A DNA stretch of 64,000 nt from Lingula anatina (taxonomy: Eukaryota > Brachiopoda > Lingulata > Lingulida > Lingulidae): the NCBI RefSeq assembly GCF_001039355.2, contig NW_019775716.1, positions 104,329-168,328 of the forward strand, written 5' to 3'. The position numbers and the translations under genes are program-made. Shown here piece by piece: positions 63,401 through 63,827 of the stretch. Below the pieces are notes generated by a model. That model was not told where the DNA came from, made no database searches, and was given only the letters and a program-made list of their open reading frames with translations. Numbering within the stretch: the first letter of the stretch is position 1; the number at the start of each line of letters is the position of its first letter.

Positions 63401-63827
63401 CTTCTATTCTATACAATAAAAGCAACAAAAATGCTACACAGAAATATATTTTTAATGATTCTAAAATTGCATCAACAGATTGACTACCTCACATTAGTTG
63501 TGAATTAAGCACATATTGGGACATAATAAAAGCTTTAATGTATGTGCCTGTACTTAAGGGCAGTGAGAATACTAATGAGCTGCAAATATAAACTGGAAAA
63601 CTTAGAACATTGTGCTACTGTAGAAAGAGAGAATGCCAAAAAAGCAAGGTGACAGTGAAAGTGCGTAATCAATCCCTGGACCCACCTGTCCATTTTAATG
63701 TCTTCTCTCCATCAGATGCTGGAACCAAACAAGTCACAGCCTGCAGTGGTGATGGAGATGTATGTTCTGTGTTAATACACAAAAGTTTGGACCAGCCCAG
63801 AGCTATTGTGTTACATCCTAAGATAGG
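1288..63827 (+). CDS. LRP1: LRP1-like LDL-receptor-related protein, 5' part of gene (overview of exons 1-29)
   Basis: This is a giant endocytic and signalling receptor of the LDL receptor family. Known members bind many ligands through LDLa (CR) clusters, release them through YWTD propellers, and span the plasma membrane once near the far C-terminus, which is outside the window. Joining 29 exons and counting each duplicated block once gives 4,193 coding bases (about 1,397 codons) with consistent phase throughout. Domain order is signal peptide (1-16), three LDLa (20-152), two EGF (153-227), propeller 1 (228-498), EGF (499-541), propeller 2 (542-804), EGF (805-845), eight LDLa (846-1179), two EGF (1180-1267), and propeller 3 (from 1268). 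Eight repeats in cluster II starting near residue 850 match my recollection of vertebrate LRP1 closely. LRP2 has a longer first cluster and is the main alternative. An oddity is three N-terminal CR domains where vertebrate LRP1 has two. Membership of the family is near certain; LRP1 orthology is likely. Confidence 0.88.
1346..2967 (+). repeat. Intron 1, with a CA microsatellite at 2390-2434
   Basis: Intron between the signal-peptide exon and the first LDLa exon. It contains a (CA)n run of about 22 units at 2390-2434. I looked for further LDLa exons here because vertebrate LRP2 would have more, and found none. Confidence 0.75.
2968..3114 (+). CDS. LRP1: LRP1-like exon 2: LDLa (CR) domain 1
   Basis: Forty-nine codons (residues 20-68), phase 1 at both ends, bounded by TTTTCAG and GTGAGA. 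Six cysteines and the acidic calcium cage [13 protein letters not shown] are complete, so this should be a functional ligand-binding CR module. Confidence 0.93.
3152..3232. repeat. TA microsatellite followed by a T run
   Basis: A (TA)n run of about 33 units is followed by about 15 T residues, within intron 2. Open frames reading into it give an artificial IYIYIY tail and are not coding. Confidence 0.95.
3715..3834 (+). CDS. LRP1: LRP1-like exon 3: LDLa domain 2
   Basis: Residues 69-108, phase 1 to phase 1. It has six cysteines, an aromatic W before the cage (IPASWHCD), and a complete cage [16 protein letters not shown]. The donor GTGAGT is the first base group of a minisatellite that copies this exon end. 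Confidence 0.93.
3835..4190 (+). repeat. Degenerate minisatellite with a 63-bp unit, seeded at the exon 3 splice donor
   Basis: Units begin with the donor sequence GTGAGTGTGTTAGATGTGAC at 3835 and again at 3898, 63 bp apart and nearly identical. Further diverged units follow to about 4190. Some units keep CAGACCA...CAGCATTG.GGTGAG, which resembles the last bases of exon 3, so the unit seems to have captured the exon end. The rest of intron 3 to 4446 is plain AT-rich DNA. Confidence 0.8.
4447..4578 (+). CDS. LRP1: LRP1-like exon 4: LDLa domain 3
   Basis: Residues 109-152, phase 1 to phase 1, acceptor TTCCCAG, donor GTAAGT. Six cysteines are present. The cage reads [13 protein letters not shown], so the usual Asp before the fifth cysteine is Gln, which may weaken calcium and ligand binding. 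Vertebrate LRP1 has only two CR domains before the first EGF, so this is the extra one. Confidence 0.92.
5040..5175 (+). pseudogene. Relic partial duplicate of exon 5 with its upstream intron
   Basis: This segment aligns with the acceptor region and first half of exon 5. Shared blocks are AGAAATGTGTGTATCACTT, GGTCAAGGATG, TGTAGTCACAA and TACCAACTGGA, all in the same order. The acceptor CATTCAG has become CATGACG, losing the AG, and the frame is broken by indels and a changed ending. It is a dead tandem exon duplication in intron 4. Confidence 0.75.
5233..5437 (+). CDS. LRP1: LRP1-like exon 5: EGF 1 and calcium-binding EGF 2
   Basis: Residues 153-220, entering in phase 1 and leaving in phase 2. 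EGF 1 has the spacing [10 protein letters not shown]...C-x-C...C. EGF 2 starts with DIDEC, the N-terminal signature of calcium-binding EGF, and its last cysteine lies in exon 6. Two EGF modules before the first propeller is the standard LDLR-family arrangement. Confidence 0.93.
5438..6164 (+). other. Intron 5, nothing recognised
   Basis: AT-rich intron with a T run near 6009. I see no coding or repeat structure. Confidence 0.7.
6165..6319 (+). CDS. LRP1: LRP1-like exon 6: end of EGF 2 and propeller 1 blade 1
   Basis: Residues 221-272. It supplies the last EGF cysteine ([10 protein letters not shown]) and the first blade, with [16 protein letters not shown] in place of a canonical YWTD. Phase 2 to phase 1, donor GTGAGC. 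Confidence 0.9.
6597..6690. repeat. Tandem duplication, two 47-bp units
   Basis: Two adjacent copies of a 47-bp sequence containing ATAATATGTCCCA and TTTTGGAGGTAACTGCCATA, differing by one base. It lies in intron 6. The rest of that intron is featureless. Confidence 0.85.
6947..7051 (+). CDS. LRP1: LRP1-like exon 7: propeller 1 blade 2
   Basis: Residues 273-307, phase 1 to phase 1. Contains [20 protein letters not shown], the YW...I...DG pattern of an LDLR class B repeat. The acceptor TTGGTAG is weakly pyrimidine-rich, but frame and homology are clear. Confidence 0.9.
7052..7982 (+). repeat. Intron 7: TTA microsatellite, AT-rich tract and start of the allelic overlap
   Basis: A (TTA)n run lies at 7171-7210 and a TATAATATT-rich tract at about 7690-7825. 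From about 7622 onward the sequence is repeated at 16735, which marks the left limit of the first duplicated block. Confidence 0.8.
7983..8157 (+). CDS. LRP1: LRP1-like exon 8 (copy A): propeller 1 blade 3
   Basis: Residues 308-365, phase 1 to phase 2. Contains [18 protein letters not shown], an IAVDW...LYWTD-type blade, then [12 protein letters not shown] and [10 protein letters not shown] leading to blade 4. The allelic copy at 17096-17270 differs by a few residues (A to T in IAVDW, S to G, K to N, V to F). Confidence 0.93.
8158..9437 (+). other. Intron 8, left part
   Basis: Up to about 9020 it is allelic with intron 8 of copy B. From about 9020 to 11385 the sequence is absent from copy B. 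The stretch 9130-9420 shows weak direct similarity to 11130-11400, for example matching GGGC-TGAAG-CC-ATGCT motifs, so the 1.68 kb element sits between two old direct repeats. Confidence 0.6.
9438..11114. mobile_element. Non-autonomous hAT-like DNA transposon, 1,677 bp
   Basis: It begins CAGTGTATGAAAT and ends ATTTCATACACTG, perfect 13-bp terminal inverted repeats. Inverted similarity continues inside through GACCGCC and GGTAAC with GC-rich blocks. Both sides are flanked by CTAAAAT (9431-9437 and 11115-11121), a perfect 7-bp target-site duplication. CAGTG ends and a 7-8 bp duplication are typical of hAT elements, although hAT duplications are usually 8 bp. No transposase frame is visible. It is absent from haplotype copy B. 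Confidence 0.8.
11648..11852 (+). CDS. LRP1: LRP1-like exon 9 (copy A): propeller 1 blades 4 and 5
   Basis: Residues 366-434, phase 2 to phase 0. Contains [20 protein letters not shown] and [18 protein letters not shown], two class B repeats. Acceptor TTCCCAG, donor GTATGG. The 3.6 kb element begins only 22 bp after the donor. Confidence 0.93.
11875..15473. mobile_element. Foldback-type TIR element, 3,599 bp, insertion-polymorphic
   Basis: The ends read TAGTTAGGCGG and, inverted, TAGTCCGGCGG. Inverted similarity runs for about 690 bp (11875 to about 12560 against about 14780 to 15473), including AATTGTGCAAAAGTTGATAA and GTACCCGGATGAGCGGCT. The empty site in the other haplotype (near 18681) reads AAAGTTTATAGC, so the duplication is TTT, or slightly different if the alleles vary at the T run. 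The centre holds an A-rich patch (12640-12780) and minisatellites. No transposase is seen, so it is non-autonomous and the superfamily is undecided. Confidence 0.85.
12930..13950. repeat. Degenerate internal minisatellite of the 3.6 kb element
   Basis: Blocks such as GCTGACAATCTCCC, AATATGAAAATTGC and TTCTCGTCTCGCTCGGATCG recur many times with irregular spacing of roughly 70-100 bp, in two clusters (about 12940-13220 and 13625-13950). They are GC-richer than the host intron. Minisatellite cores are common in large foldback elements. Confidence 0.75.
16135..16327 (+). CDS. LRP1: LRP1-like exon 10 (copy A): propeller 1 blade 6
   Basis: Residues 435-498, phase 0 to phase 1. Contains [20 protein letters not shown], the last blade, with the usual FED-YW pattern, then the tail leading to the EGF. 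The following intron reads through as an open frame for about 40 codons but has a good GTAATT donor. Confidence 0.93.
16734..16734. other. Single-N contig junction
   Basis: One N separates the end of copy A from the start of copy B. The sequences on its two sides are not contiguous in either copy. Some scaffolders write a single N when contigs are predicted to overlap but fail to merge. Confidence 0.9.
17096..17270 (+). CDS. LRP1: LRP1-like exon 8 (copy B), allelic duplicate
   Basis: Same length, splice sites and phases as 7983-8157. It should not be joined in series with copy A, because the sum would give more than six blades in propeller 1. Confidence 0.85.
18458..18662 (+). CDS. LRP1: LRP1-like exon 9 (copy B), allelic duplicate
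   Basis: Identical protein to 11648-11852 with silent changes. Its downstream intron (18663-19340) is uninterrupted and shows the empty site of the TIR element. Confidence 0.85.
19341..19533 (+). CDS. LRP1: LRP1-like exon 10 (copy B), allelic duplicate
   Basis: Same phases as 16135-16327. It differs at two residues (PRNT versus PRYM). It connects in frame to exon 11. Confidence 0.88.
20076..20204 (+). CDS. LRP1: LRP1-like exon 11: EGF module between propellers 1 and 2
   Basis: Residues 499-541, phase 1 to phase 1. Six cysteines in the pattern [14 protein letters not shown]...[11 protein letters not shown]...FSC, the usual NPC-containing EGF that packs under a YWTD propeller. Donor GTGCGT. 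Confidence 0.92.
20205..20837 (+). other. Intron 11, nothing recognised
   Basis: AT-rich with no coding or repeat structure I can identify, apart from a short self-complementary AAAGTCTCTTGAGACTTTA at 20763-20781. Confidence 0.7.
20838..21051 (+). CDS. LRP1: LRP1-like exon 12: propeller 2 blades 1 and 2
   Basis: Residues 542-612, phase 1 to phase 2. Contains [19 protein letters not shown] (blade 1) and [20 protein letters not shown] (blade 2, with FYSD for YWTD). Donor GTAAGT. Confidence 0.92.
21052..23117 (+). repeat. Intron 12, with a diverged 230-bp tandem duplication at about 22119-22560
   Basis: Two units of about 230 bp share TGTGTGTCA, GGCCATAACAAGA and TGAGATATTTGGA in the same order, starting near 22119 and 22349. 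Near 21160 the sequence GCCTTGGTGGAGGTCTGCAC resembles a widespread interspersed-repeat motif. No exon is visible. Confidence 0.65.
23118..23208 (+). CDS. LRP1: LRP1-like exon 13: propeller 2 blade 3
   Basis: Residues 613-643, phase 2 to phase 0. Contains [19 protein letters not shown], a canonical class B repeat. Its donor GTAAAA opens the 15.8 kb intron that contains three antisense GPCR genes. Confidence 0.93.
23219..23394. mobile_element. Probable MITE with AGGCC-type ends
   Basis: The left end AGGCCCATAGCCAG pairs with the right end CTGGCTACAGGCCT, giving inverted repeats of about 14 bp with one or two mismatches. The interior contains AAAGGTCCACTCTGG and a related AAAGGTCCACATTTTC. Flanking trinucleotides are TTA and TGA, so a Harbinger-type duplication is possible but not exact. 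Confidence 0.5.
23428..23591. mobile_element. Palindromic MITE, 164 bp, with a perfect 9-bp TSD
   Basis: Arms of about 82 bp are nearly perfect inverted copies (one or two differences), from TACCCTCTACCAGGGCGAG to its reverse complement, meeting near 23510. GCAGAGATG occurs immediately on both sides (23419-23427 and 23592-23600). A 9-bp duplication with long TIRs suggests a Mutator-like element. The near identity of the arms suggests recent origin or conversion. Confidence 0.8.
24029..24313. mobile_element. MITE flanked by TTAA, 285 bp
   Basis: Ends are AGGGATAATAACTCTTCAT and its reverse complement, 19 bp and perfect. TTAA lies on both outer sides (24025-24028 and 24314-24317). A TTAA target duplication with AGGG ends points to a Kolobok or piggyBac-type transposase acting in trans. 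No coding capacity. Confidence 0.85.
24900..26254. repeat. 3' flank of GPCR copy 1, shared with copies 2 and 3
   Basis: Blocks such as TTATATTTCCCAATT, TCTAGACATTGAAGACCA and ACATTACAATAGA recur in the same order downstream of the other GPCR copies (29280-30125 and 33830-34983). The duplicated unit therefore includes kilobase-scale noncoding flank. No gene is seen here. Confidence 0.75.
26255..27295 (-). CDS. Rhodopsin-class orphan GPCR, copy 1 (346 aa, single exon)
   Basis: A seven-transmembrane receptor of the plasma membrane. The N-terminus has N-glycosylation sites (NET at 7, NES at 21, NGT at 32). TM1 carries GN (64-65). ECL1 has the conserved W and C121. TM3 ends in FQRC (144-147) instead of DRY. 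TM4 W176 is present. ECL2 has C190 and C204. ICL3 has a short Q run (260-263). TM6 has LTP (290-292). TM7 has DAIILY (320-325) instead of NPxxY. The tail CFCKA could be palmitoylated. TM2 lacks the usual sodium-site Asp ([10 protein letters not shown]). I cannot assign a ligand. It lies antisense in an LRP1 intron and has paralogues at 30126 and 34984. Confidence 0.92.
   Translation of the reverse strand: MMPDDFNETYLEFFEDFSLINESGFQTEFLQNGTQTLSMESVSVPLRVVILTLKGIFVILGAVGNTSVVAAILHIPKFHKSAHYILICSLTFNNAMVSFLETFPQFLAFTIPDWDIGQRLCTFSFYVKLPLLTTSALLLALIGFQRCIVISSKPGDAMANKLKSSKYIGGLISLAWLLPVLFIIQTAFVCSGKVILYSPESLLCMYDIRKKHCDSMAIFMVLYVAASVIMLVCDGAIIYKMKKLKEIVAPATSTENLPPQQQQPSFLAKTELQLTKTMFLLMLNSFICNLTPSLVSNLISIGPEAYIVASLLFQLSYTMDAIILYGKNTALRKAIHAMFKPCFCKA
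27296..28300. repeat. 5' flank of GPCR copy 1, shared with other copies
   Basis: The region upstream of the start codon (27300-27700) resembles 31190-31500 and 36040-36600, with shared blocks such as CTTGTACAACCACAGACTGT, so a duplicated promoter is likely to be inside. No clear TATA box was identified. Confidence 0.6.
28370..29290. repeat. Diverged tandem repeats containing AGGTCA motifs
   Basis: Blocks GTGCAGTTCATGGTGAAAAG, TAGGTCAAAGGT and CCTATTCA-GTTCA-CAGTA recur several times at irregular spacing. One copy at 28444-28456 reads AGGTCAAAGGTCA, an exact DR1 element. Another at 29139-29151 differs at one base. It separates GPCR copies 1 and 2. Confidence 0.65.
30126..31181 (-). CDS. Rhodopsin-class orphan GPCR, copy 2 (351 aa, single exon)
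   Basis: Paralogue of the 26255 gene with the same architecture: GN in TM1, W and C in ECL1, FQRC at the end of TM3, DAIILY in TM7, CFCKA at the C-terminus. The N-terminus keeps NRT, NES and NGT glycosylation sites. ICL3 is five residues longer because of an inserted NPTST-like segment before the Q run (QPQQQQ). TM2 reads [10 protein letters not shown]. The frame is intact, so a functional gene is likely. It lies on the minus strand in the same LRP1 intron, about 3.9 kb from copy 1. Confidence 0.92.
   Translation of the reverse strand: MMLDNYNRTHLESFEDFSFINESGNQTEILQNGTQTLAMESVSVPLRVVILMLKGIFVILGAVGNTSIVAAILHIPKFHKSAHYILICSLTINNSLVSFLETFPQFLAFTIPDWDIGQRLCTFSFYVKLPLLTTSALLLALIGFQRCIVISSKPGNAMANKLKSSRYIGGLIALAWLLPVLFIIQTAFVCRRKLIRYNPESLLCMYDNRKNHCNSMAIFMVLYVAASVIMLVCDGIIIYKMKKLKEIVAPVQNPTSTSTENLQPQQQQPSFLAKTELQLTKTMFLLMLNSFICNLTPSLVLNLISIGPEAHIVTSLLFQLSRTMDAIILYGKNTALRKAIQTMYKSCFCKA
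31573..31603. repeat. Poly-A run of 31 bases
   Basis: A pure A run. There is no obvious retrotransposed body beside it. Confidence 0.9.
31690..31990. repeat. Degenerate CTG-rich minisatellite
   Basis: Units of roughly 45-50 bp built on GAGAGGTAAGACTGCTGCTG and GAGATTACTGCTGCTGTTGA repeat about six times with drift. It lies between GPCR copies 2 and 3. No protein-coding role is evident. Confidence 0.75.
32814..33522. other. Assembly gap, 709 N
   Basis: Unknown sequence between GPCR copies 2 and 3. Open frames that span it are meaningless. It could hide part of another duplicated unit. Confidence 0.99.
34824..34967. mobile_element. CAGGGG-family MITE, copy 1, next to GPCR copy 3
   Basis: Shares TTTTCTGACAGTCTTCCAAA, GTTGATCCATCCTCCATTTT and GTCAATGTAAACTTGAAAAT with the copies at 36310, 39213, 46779, 51973 and 55851. 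It lies just downstream of the stop codon of GPCR copy 3. Confidence 0.75.
34984..36039 (-). CDS. Rhodopsin-class orphan GPCR, copy 3 (351 aa, single exon)
   Basis: Third paralogue, intact frame. It has GN in TM1, ECL1 W and C, FQRC replacing DRY, DAIILY replacing NPxxY, tail CFCKA, and N-glycosylation sites NKT, NES and NGT. The ICL3 Q run is the longest of the three (six Q, after LPS). It differs from copy 2 at scattered residues such as QIPKF for HIPKF, FYIKL for FYVKL and LQLIKT for LQLTKT. Minus strand, in the same LRP1 intron. The duplicated units also share flanks, so this is a tandem gene family and not a retrocopy set. Confidence 0.92.
   Translation of the reverse strand: MMLNNYNKTHLESFEDFSFINESGYQTELLQNGTQTLAMESVSVPLRVVILMLKGIFVILGAVGNTSIVAAILQIPKFHKSAHYILICSLTFNNAMVSFLETFPQFLAFTIPDWDIGQRLCTFSFYIKLPLLTTSALLLALIGFQRCILISSKPGNAMANKLKSSKYIGGLIALAWLLPMLFIIQTTFVCRGKVIRYNPESLLCMYDNRKNYCNSMAFFMVLYVAASVIMLVCDGIIIFKMKRLKKKIAPAQNASTSTDSLPSQQQQQQSYLAKTELQLIKTMFLLMLNSFICNLTPSLVLNLISIGPEAHIVTSLLFQLSRTMDAIILYGKNRSLRKAIQTLYKSCFCKA
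36310..36465. mobile_element. CAGGGG-family MITE, copy 2
   Basis: Starts GGGTCCAGAGATATATTCTG and ends near GAAAGCCTCAATCTGCC. It aligns with the other family members along its length. Confidence 0.7.
36600..39026. other. Right part of intron 13, low-complexity patches only
   Basis: Contains a GA run (37841-37880) and a GAT run (38312-38334). At 37149-37380 the minus strand has a coding-looking stretch ([17 protein letters not shown], then [18 protein letters not shown]) with an upstream AG, but I do not recognise it and see no partner exon. Confidence 0.5.
39027..39127 (+). CDS. LRP1: LRP1-like exon 14: propeller 2, blade 3 to 4 link
   Basis: Residues 644-676, phase 0 to phase 2. Contains [18 protein letters not shown] then [12 protein letters not shown], the most canonical class B sequence in the window. 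Acceptor TTTCTAG. It joins exon 13 across 15.8 kb and makes [18 protein letters not shown]. Confidence 0.94.
39213..39366. mobile_element. CAGGGG-family MITE, copy 3 (inverted orientation)
   Basis: Begins CAGGGGCAGATTTAGG and ends GGATCCAACA. Flanks TTGTTAAT and CTGTTAAT match at seven of eight bases, giving a likely 8-bp target duplication. This copy best defines the family as hAT-like. Confidence 0.7.
39766..40041. mobile_element. Harbinger-like MITE, 276 bp
   Basis: Ends GGCCACATTCACATCGA and, inverted, GGTCGCATTCACATCGA. Inverted similarity continues about 80 bp, including GCCATGGCTCTACAAAGCCA. TTA flanks both sides (39763-39765 and 40042-40044), the target duplication typical of PIF/Harbinger. 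The interior contains a second palindromic part around CCTCCCC-TGTGTCGTCCC. Confidence 0.85.
40515..40724 (+). CDS. LRP1: LRP1-like exon 15: propeller 2 blades 4 and 5, with GC donor
   Basis: Residues 677-746, phase 2 to phase 2. Contains [20 protein letters not shown] and [20 protein letters not shown]. The only donor that keeps frame with exon 16 is AG|GCAGGT, giving VVVRNVPHPF. The nearby GT sites (GTT|GTAAGG and CAG|GTCAAA) are in phase 0 and would break the frame. I therefore place a GC-AG intron here. Confidence 0.88.
40910..41042. mobile_element. Half copy of the Harbinger-like MITE
   Basis: Aligns with the right half of 39766-40041 through GGGGAGGCGTG, AGAGAC, TTTCATGT and CCATATTTAGG, then decays. 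The left half is missing. Confidence 0.7.
41655..41736 (+). ncRNA. tRNA-like (SINE-head-like) sequence with pol III signals
   Basis: TGGCCGAGCAGT (41662-41673) resembles an A box and GGTCTGATTCC (41697-41707) resembles a B box, 23 bp apart. The following CCCACTCAGACCC can pair back like a T arm. A run of at least 16 T (41720-41736) could terminate pol III. I cannot fold a full cloverleaf, so this is a tRNA-derived relic or SINE head and not an intact tRNA gene. Confidence 0.45.
42791..42963 (+). CDS. LRP1: LRP1-like exon 16: propeller 2 blade 6
   Basis: Residues 747-804, phase 2 to phase 1. Contains [20 protein letters not shown], the canonical last blade, then a tail that leads to the EGF. 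Acceptor TATTACAG, donor GTGATA. Confidence 0.93.
43131..43250. repeat. Fragment of an interspersed repeat
   Basis: GCCAAGGAGGTTATGTTTTC followed by AAAATATCAGGCCTGCTGCA. The second block recurs near 34000 (AAAATATCAGGCCTGCCGCA), which shows that it is repeated in this window. Confidence 0.55.
43429..43551 (+). CDS. LRP1: LRP1-like exon 17: EGF after propeller 2
   Basis: Residues 805-845, phase 1 to phase 1. Six cysteines: [18 protein letters not shown], then FVCSCPEGM...KTC. The NGGCSHLC block is typical of LRP EGF modules. Confidence 0.94.
43552..45362 (+). other. Intron 17, nothing recognised
   Basis: A 102-codon open frame at 44541-44849 has no domain, splice context or signal and looks accidental. 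No repeats were delimited. Confidence 0.6.
45363..45476 (+). CDS. LRP1: LRP1-like exon 18: LDLa domain 4 (first of cluster II)
   Basis: Residues 846-883, phase 1 to phase 1. Six cysteines; the cage [16 protein letters not shown] has Asn where Asp is usual. The donor GTTGGA is weak, but the frame continues correctly into exon 19. Confidence 0.9.
45871..46050. repeat. CA and TG microsatellites flanking a 16-N gap (46005-46020)
   Basis: A (CA)n run at 45871-45920 is followed 60 bp later by a (TG)n run at 45982-46050 interrupted by 16 N. The two runs are complementary and could form a cruciform, a likely reason for the gap. Confidence 0.9.
46101..46214 (+). CDS. LRP1: LRP1-like exon 19 (copy A): LDLa domain 5
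   Basis: Residues 884-921, phase 1 to phase 1. Contains [18 protein letters not shown] and a complete cage [16 protein letters not shown]. Confidence 0.93.
46502..46741 (+). CDS. LRP1: LRP1-like exon 20 (copy A): LDLa domains 6 and 7
   Basis: Residues 922-1001, 80 codons encoding two complete modules without an intron between them. Domain 6 has [16 protein letters not shown] and domain 7 has [17 protein letters not shown]. Both have W/Y and six cysteines. The fused exon suggests an intron loss or an ancestral two-module exon. Confidence 0.94.
46779..46915. mobile_element. CAGGGG-family MITE, copy 4
   Basis: Starts AGGAGCGGATTCAGAGATAT, 37 bp after exon 20, and aligns with other family members to about 46915. 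The allelic copy is at 51973-52083. Confidence 0.7.
47003..47063. repeat. TATTA pentanucleotide microsatellite
   Basis: About twelve repeats of TATTA in intron 20 of copy A. They are not present in the corresponding copy B intron, which is shorter here. Confidence 0.9.
47930..49380. repeat. 176-bp satellite array, copy A
   Basis: About eight units, some truncated, built on GGACTTTGAGCAGTTCTTGA, GGACATGTAATTTAGTGTCA and ATCAATTATCAGAAATGGTG. It occupies most of intron 20 and is interrupted by a GPCR fragment. The unit period was measured as 176 bp in copy B. Confidence 0.88.
48531..48709 (-). pseudogene. GPCR pseudogene fragment within the satellite (copy A)
   Basis: Read on the minus strand it encodes about 60 residues matching TM5 end, ICL3 and TM6 of the three GPCRs: KMKKL-like EMKKLKA, then [11 protein letters not shown], stop, QQQQSF, then [17 protein letters not shown]. 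The stop (TAG) replaces the first CAG of the Q run. No other part of the receptor is present. Confidence 0.85.
49489..49608 (+). CDS. LRP1: LRP1-like exon 21 (copy A): LDLa domain 8
   Basis: Residues 1002-1041, phase 1 to phase 1. Contains [28 protein letters not shown], complete cage. Donor GTAATG. Protein identical to the copy B exon. Confidence 0.93.
50149..50268 (+). CDS. LRP1: LRP1-like exon 22 (copy A): LDLa domain 9, degenerate calcium cage
   Basis: Residues 1042-1081. Six cysteines are present, but the cage reads [16 protein letters not shown], so two acidic ligands normally found on either side of the fifth cysteine are absent. The module may be structural and not ligand-binding. 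Confidence 0.92.
50782..50958 (+). CDS. LRP1: LRP1-like exon 23 (copy A): LDLa domain 10 plus linker
   Basis: Residues 1082-1140. Complete LDLa ([18 protein letters not shown], then [11 protein letters not shown]) followed by about 20 residues of polar linker ([18 protein letters not shown]) before the next CR. Donor GTAGTG. Confidence 0.92.
51251..51251. other. Single-N contig junction
   Basis: Same kind of junction as at 16734. The right side starts inside the TG/TATA tract that precedes exon 19. Confidence 0.9.
51310..51423 (+). CDS. LRP1: LRP1-like exon 19 (copy B), allelic duplicate
   Basis: Same boundaries and phase as 46101-46214. One residue differs (DMD for DVD). Confidence 0.86.
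51698..51937 (+). CDS. LRP1: LRP1-like exon 20 (copy B), allelic duplicate
   Basis: Two LDLa modules as in 46502-46741. One residue differs (CVSGMP for CASGMP). A CAGGGG-family MITE follows at 51973-52083. Confidence 0.86.
52255..53880. repeat. 176-bp satellite array, copy B
   Basis: About nine units. Three consecutive units are nearly identical, and matching points at 52611, 52787 and 52963 give a period of exactly 176 bp. The array is longer in homogenised units than in copy A, so the alleles differ in repeat number. Confidence 0.9.
53052..53228 (-). pseudogene. GPCR pseudogene fragment within the satellite (copy B)
   Basis: Allelic to 48531-48709. The same TAG stop precedes a shorter Q run, and EMKKL has become ERKQL. 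The shared stop shows that it was already a pseudogene before the two haplotypes separated. Confidence 0.85.
53994..54113 (+). CDS. LRP1: LRP1-like exon 21 (copy B), allelic duplicate
   Basis: Same boundaries and protein as 49489-49608. Confidence 0.86.
54657..54776 (+). CDS. LRP1: LRP1-like exon 22 (copy B), allelic duplicate
   Basis: Same as 50149-50268 with VASE for VVPE at the start. The cage is degenerate in the same way. Confidence 0.86.
55299..55475 (+). CDS. LRP1: LRP1-like exon 23 (copy B), allelic duplicate
   Basis: Same as 50782-50958, with V for I near the start. It joins exon 24 in phase 1. Confidence 0.88.
55851..56015. mobile_element. CAGGGG-family MITE, copy 6
   Basis: Starts CAGGGGCAGACCCAAAGATA and ends near GGCCTAAATCCGTCC. 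Flanks AGTATTAG and AAGATTAG agree at six of eight bases. In haplotype copy A only its right end survives (51067-51115), because of a deletion. Confidence 0.72.
56165..56382. mobile_element. Hairpin element with hammerhead-like core, flanked by 13-bp direct repeats
   Basis: Inverted arms of about 65 bp (56177-56333) contain CACAAGCCTAAAATTTTCCG and CCGTTAGCTTACG. The loop, on the minus strand, holds GTC, CTGATGA (56252-56258 on the plus strand as TCATCAG) and CGACC in hammerhead order, but the GAAA box is incomplete. CATGATTTAAGTT occurs at both ends (about 56165 and 56368), as expected for an insertion. Confidence 0.6.
56635..56751 (+). CDS. LRP1: LRP1-like exon 24: LDLa domain 11 (last of cluster II)
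   Basis: Residues 1141-1179, phase 1 to phase 1. Contains [20 protein letters not shown] and cage [17 protein letters not shown] (His where Asp is usual). It closes the eight-module cluster II. Confidence 0.93.
56752..57240 (+). repeat. Minisatellite starting at the exon 24 donor
   Basis: Units built on GTGTGTTAGTTGTGACA repeat with spacing of roughly 20-31 bp from about 56790 to 57000, then decay to 57240. The motif is closely related to that of the minisatellite at the exon 3 donor. Confidence 0.82.
57260..57379 (+). CDS. LRP1: LRP1-like exon 25: EGF with an extra cysteine
   Basis: Residues 1180-1219, phase 1 to phase 1. Contains [19 protein letters not shown] and [17 protein letters not shown]. 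There are seven cysteines because ICC adds one next to the third, so one may be unpaired. Confidence 0.9.
57395..57430. repeat. CA microsatellite
   Basis: About 18 CA units, 15 bp after the exon 25 donor. The rest of the intron to 58024 is featureless. Confidence 0.93.
58025..58168 (+). CDS. LRP1: LRP1-like exon 26: calcium-binding EGF
   Basis: Residues 1220-1267, phase 1 to phase 1. DVNEC start, then [20 protein letters not shown], which matches the calcium-binding and hydroxylation consensus. It leads to propeller 3. Confidence 0.94.
59360..60055 (-). CDS. NHL-repeat protein, last exon (blades 2-6)
   Basis: Ends at a TGA (59360-59362). The exon is 231 codons in phase 0 with acceptor CTCATTTAG. 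It encodes five NHL-type blades: [80 protein letters not shown] and [20 protein letters not shown], and finishes FFTYQP. NHL propellers of TRIM2/3/32/71-type proteins bind RNA or protein. It lies antisense inside an LRP1 intron. Confidence 0.87.
   Translation of the reverse strand, partial: TFRYSGTQRHQFGSTLFSKIFVQPKDVAILSNRNIAIADPGDGVAKIYDRTGHYLLQCGRDLLMSPCSVTTNHKGEILLLDSYLRQVHFFTPHGHHLRHIPIEITQEMDDDCYIAVNKFNGDILLSDNIGNKVKAFSQKGELLWEQCGLEEGQVQMLDPCGICSDIYGNVFVAEKNNYKVTMLSHDGTFKGYIATEDNKIDVPQVVAIDNYGQLVVGEAYSGKVKFFTYQP
60621..60822 (-). CDS. NHL-repeat protein, upstream exon (blade 1)
   Basis: Bounded by acceptor TTTCCACAG and a non-ideal donor GTCATC. It ends in phase 0 and joins the next exon as QRLK-TFRYSG. 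It contains [20 protein letters not shown], the first blade, so the two exons complete a six-blade propeller. A Met at 60815 would give a 296-residue propeller-only protein. The open frame continues upstream into the acceptor, so a further 5' exon (RING, B-box, coiled coil) may exist but was not found. A truncated copy or pseudogene is also possible. Confidence 0.72.
62335..62486 (+). CDS. LRP1: LRP1-like exon 27: propeller 3 blade 1 and part of 2
   Basis: Residues 1268-1318, phase 1 to phase 0. Contains [20 protein letters not shown] and [17 protein letters not shown]. Donor GTAAGG. Confidence 0.92.
62892..63018 (+). CDS. LRP1: LRP1-like exon 28: propeller 3 blades 2-3
   Basis: Residues 1319-1360, phase 0 to phase 1. 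Contains [12 protein letters not shown] and [20 protein letters not shown], a class B repeat with YYTG for YWTD. Acceptor TTTCCTAG. Confidence 0.92.
63019..63715 (+). other. Intron 28, nothing recognised
   Basis: AT-rich. An open frame runs from 63610 through the acceptor into exon 29, but its intronic part has no homology and the splice site is strong. Confidence 0.7.
63716..63827 (+). CDS. LRP1: LRP1-like exon 29: propeller 3, gene continues beyond window
   Basis: Residues 1361-1397 and part of the next codon, phase 1 to phase 2. Contains [20 protein letters not shown] then [14 protein letters not shown], the usual RAI-LHP link to the next blade. Donor GTGAGT. The remaining 173 bp of the window are intron. 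Confidence 0.92.
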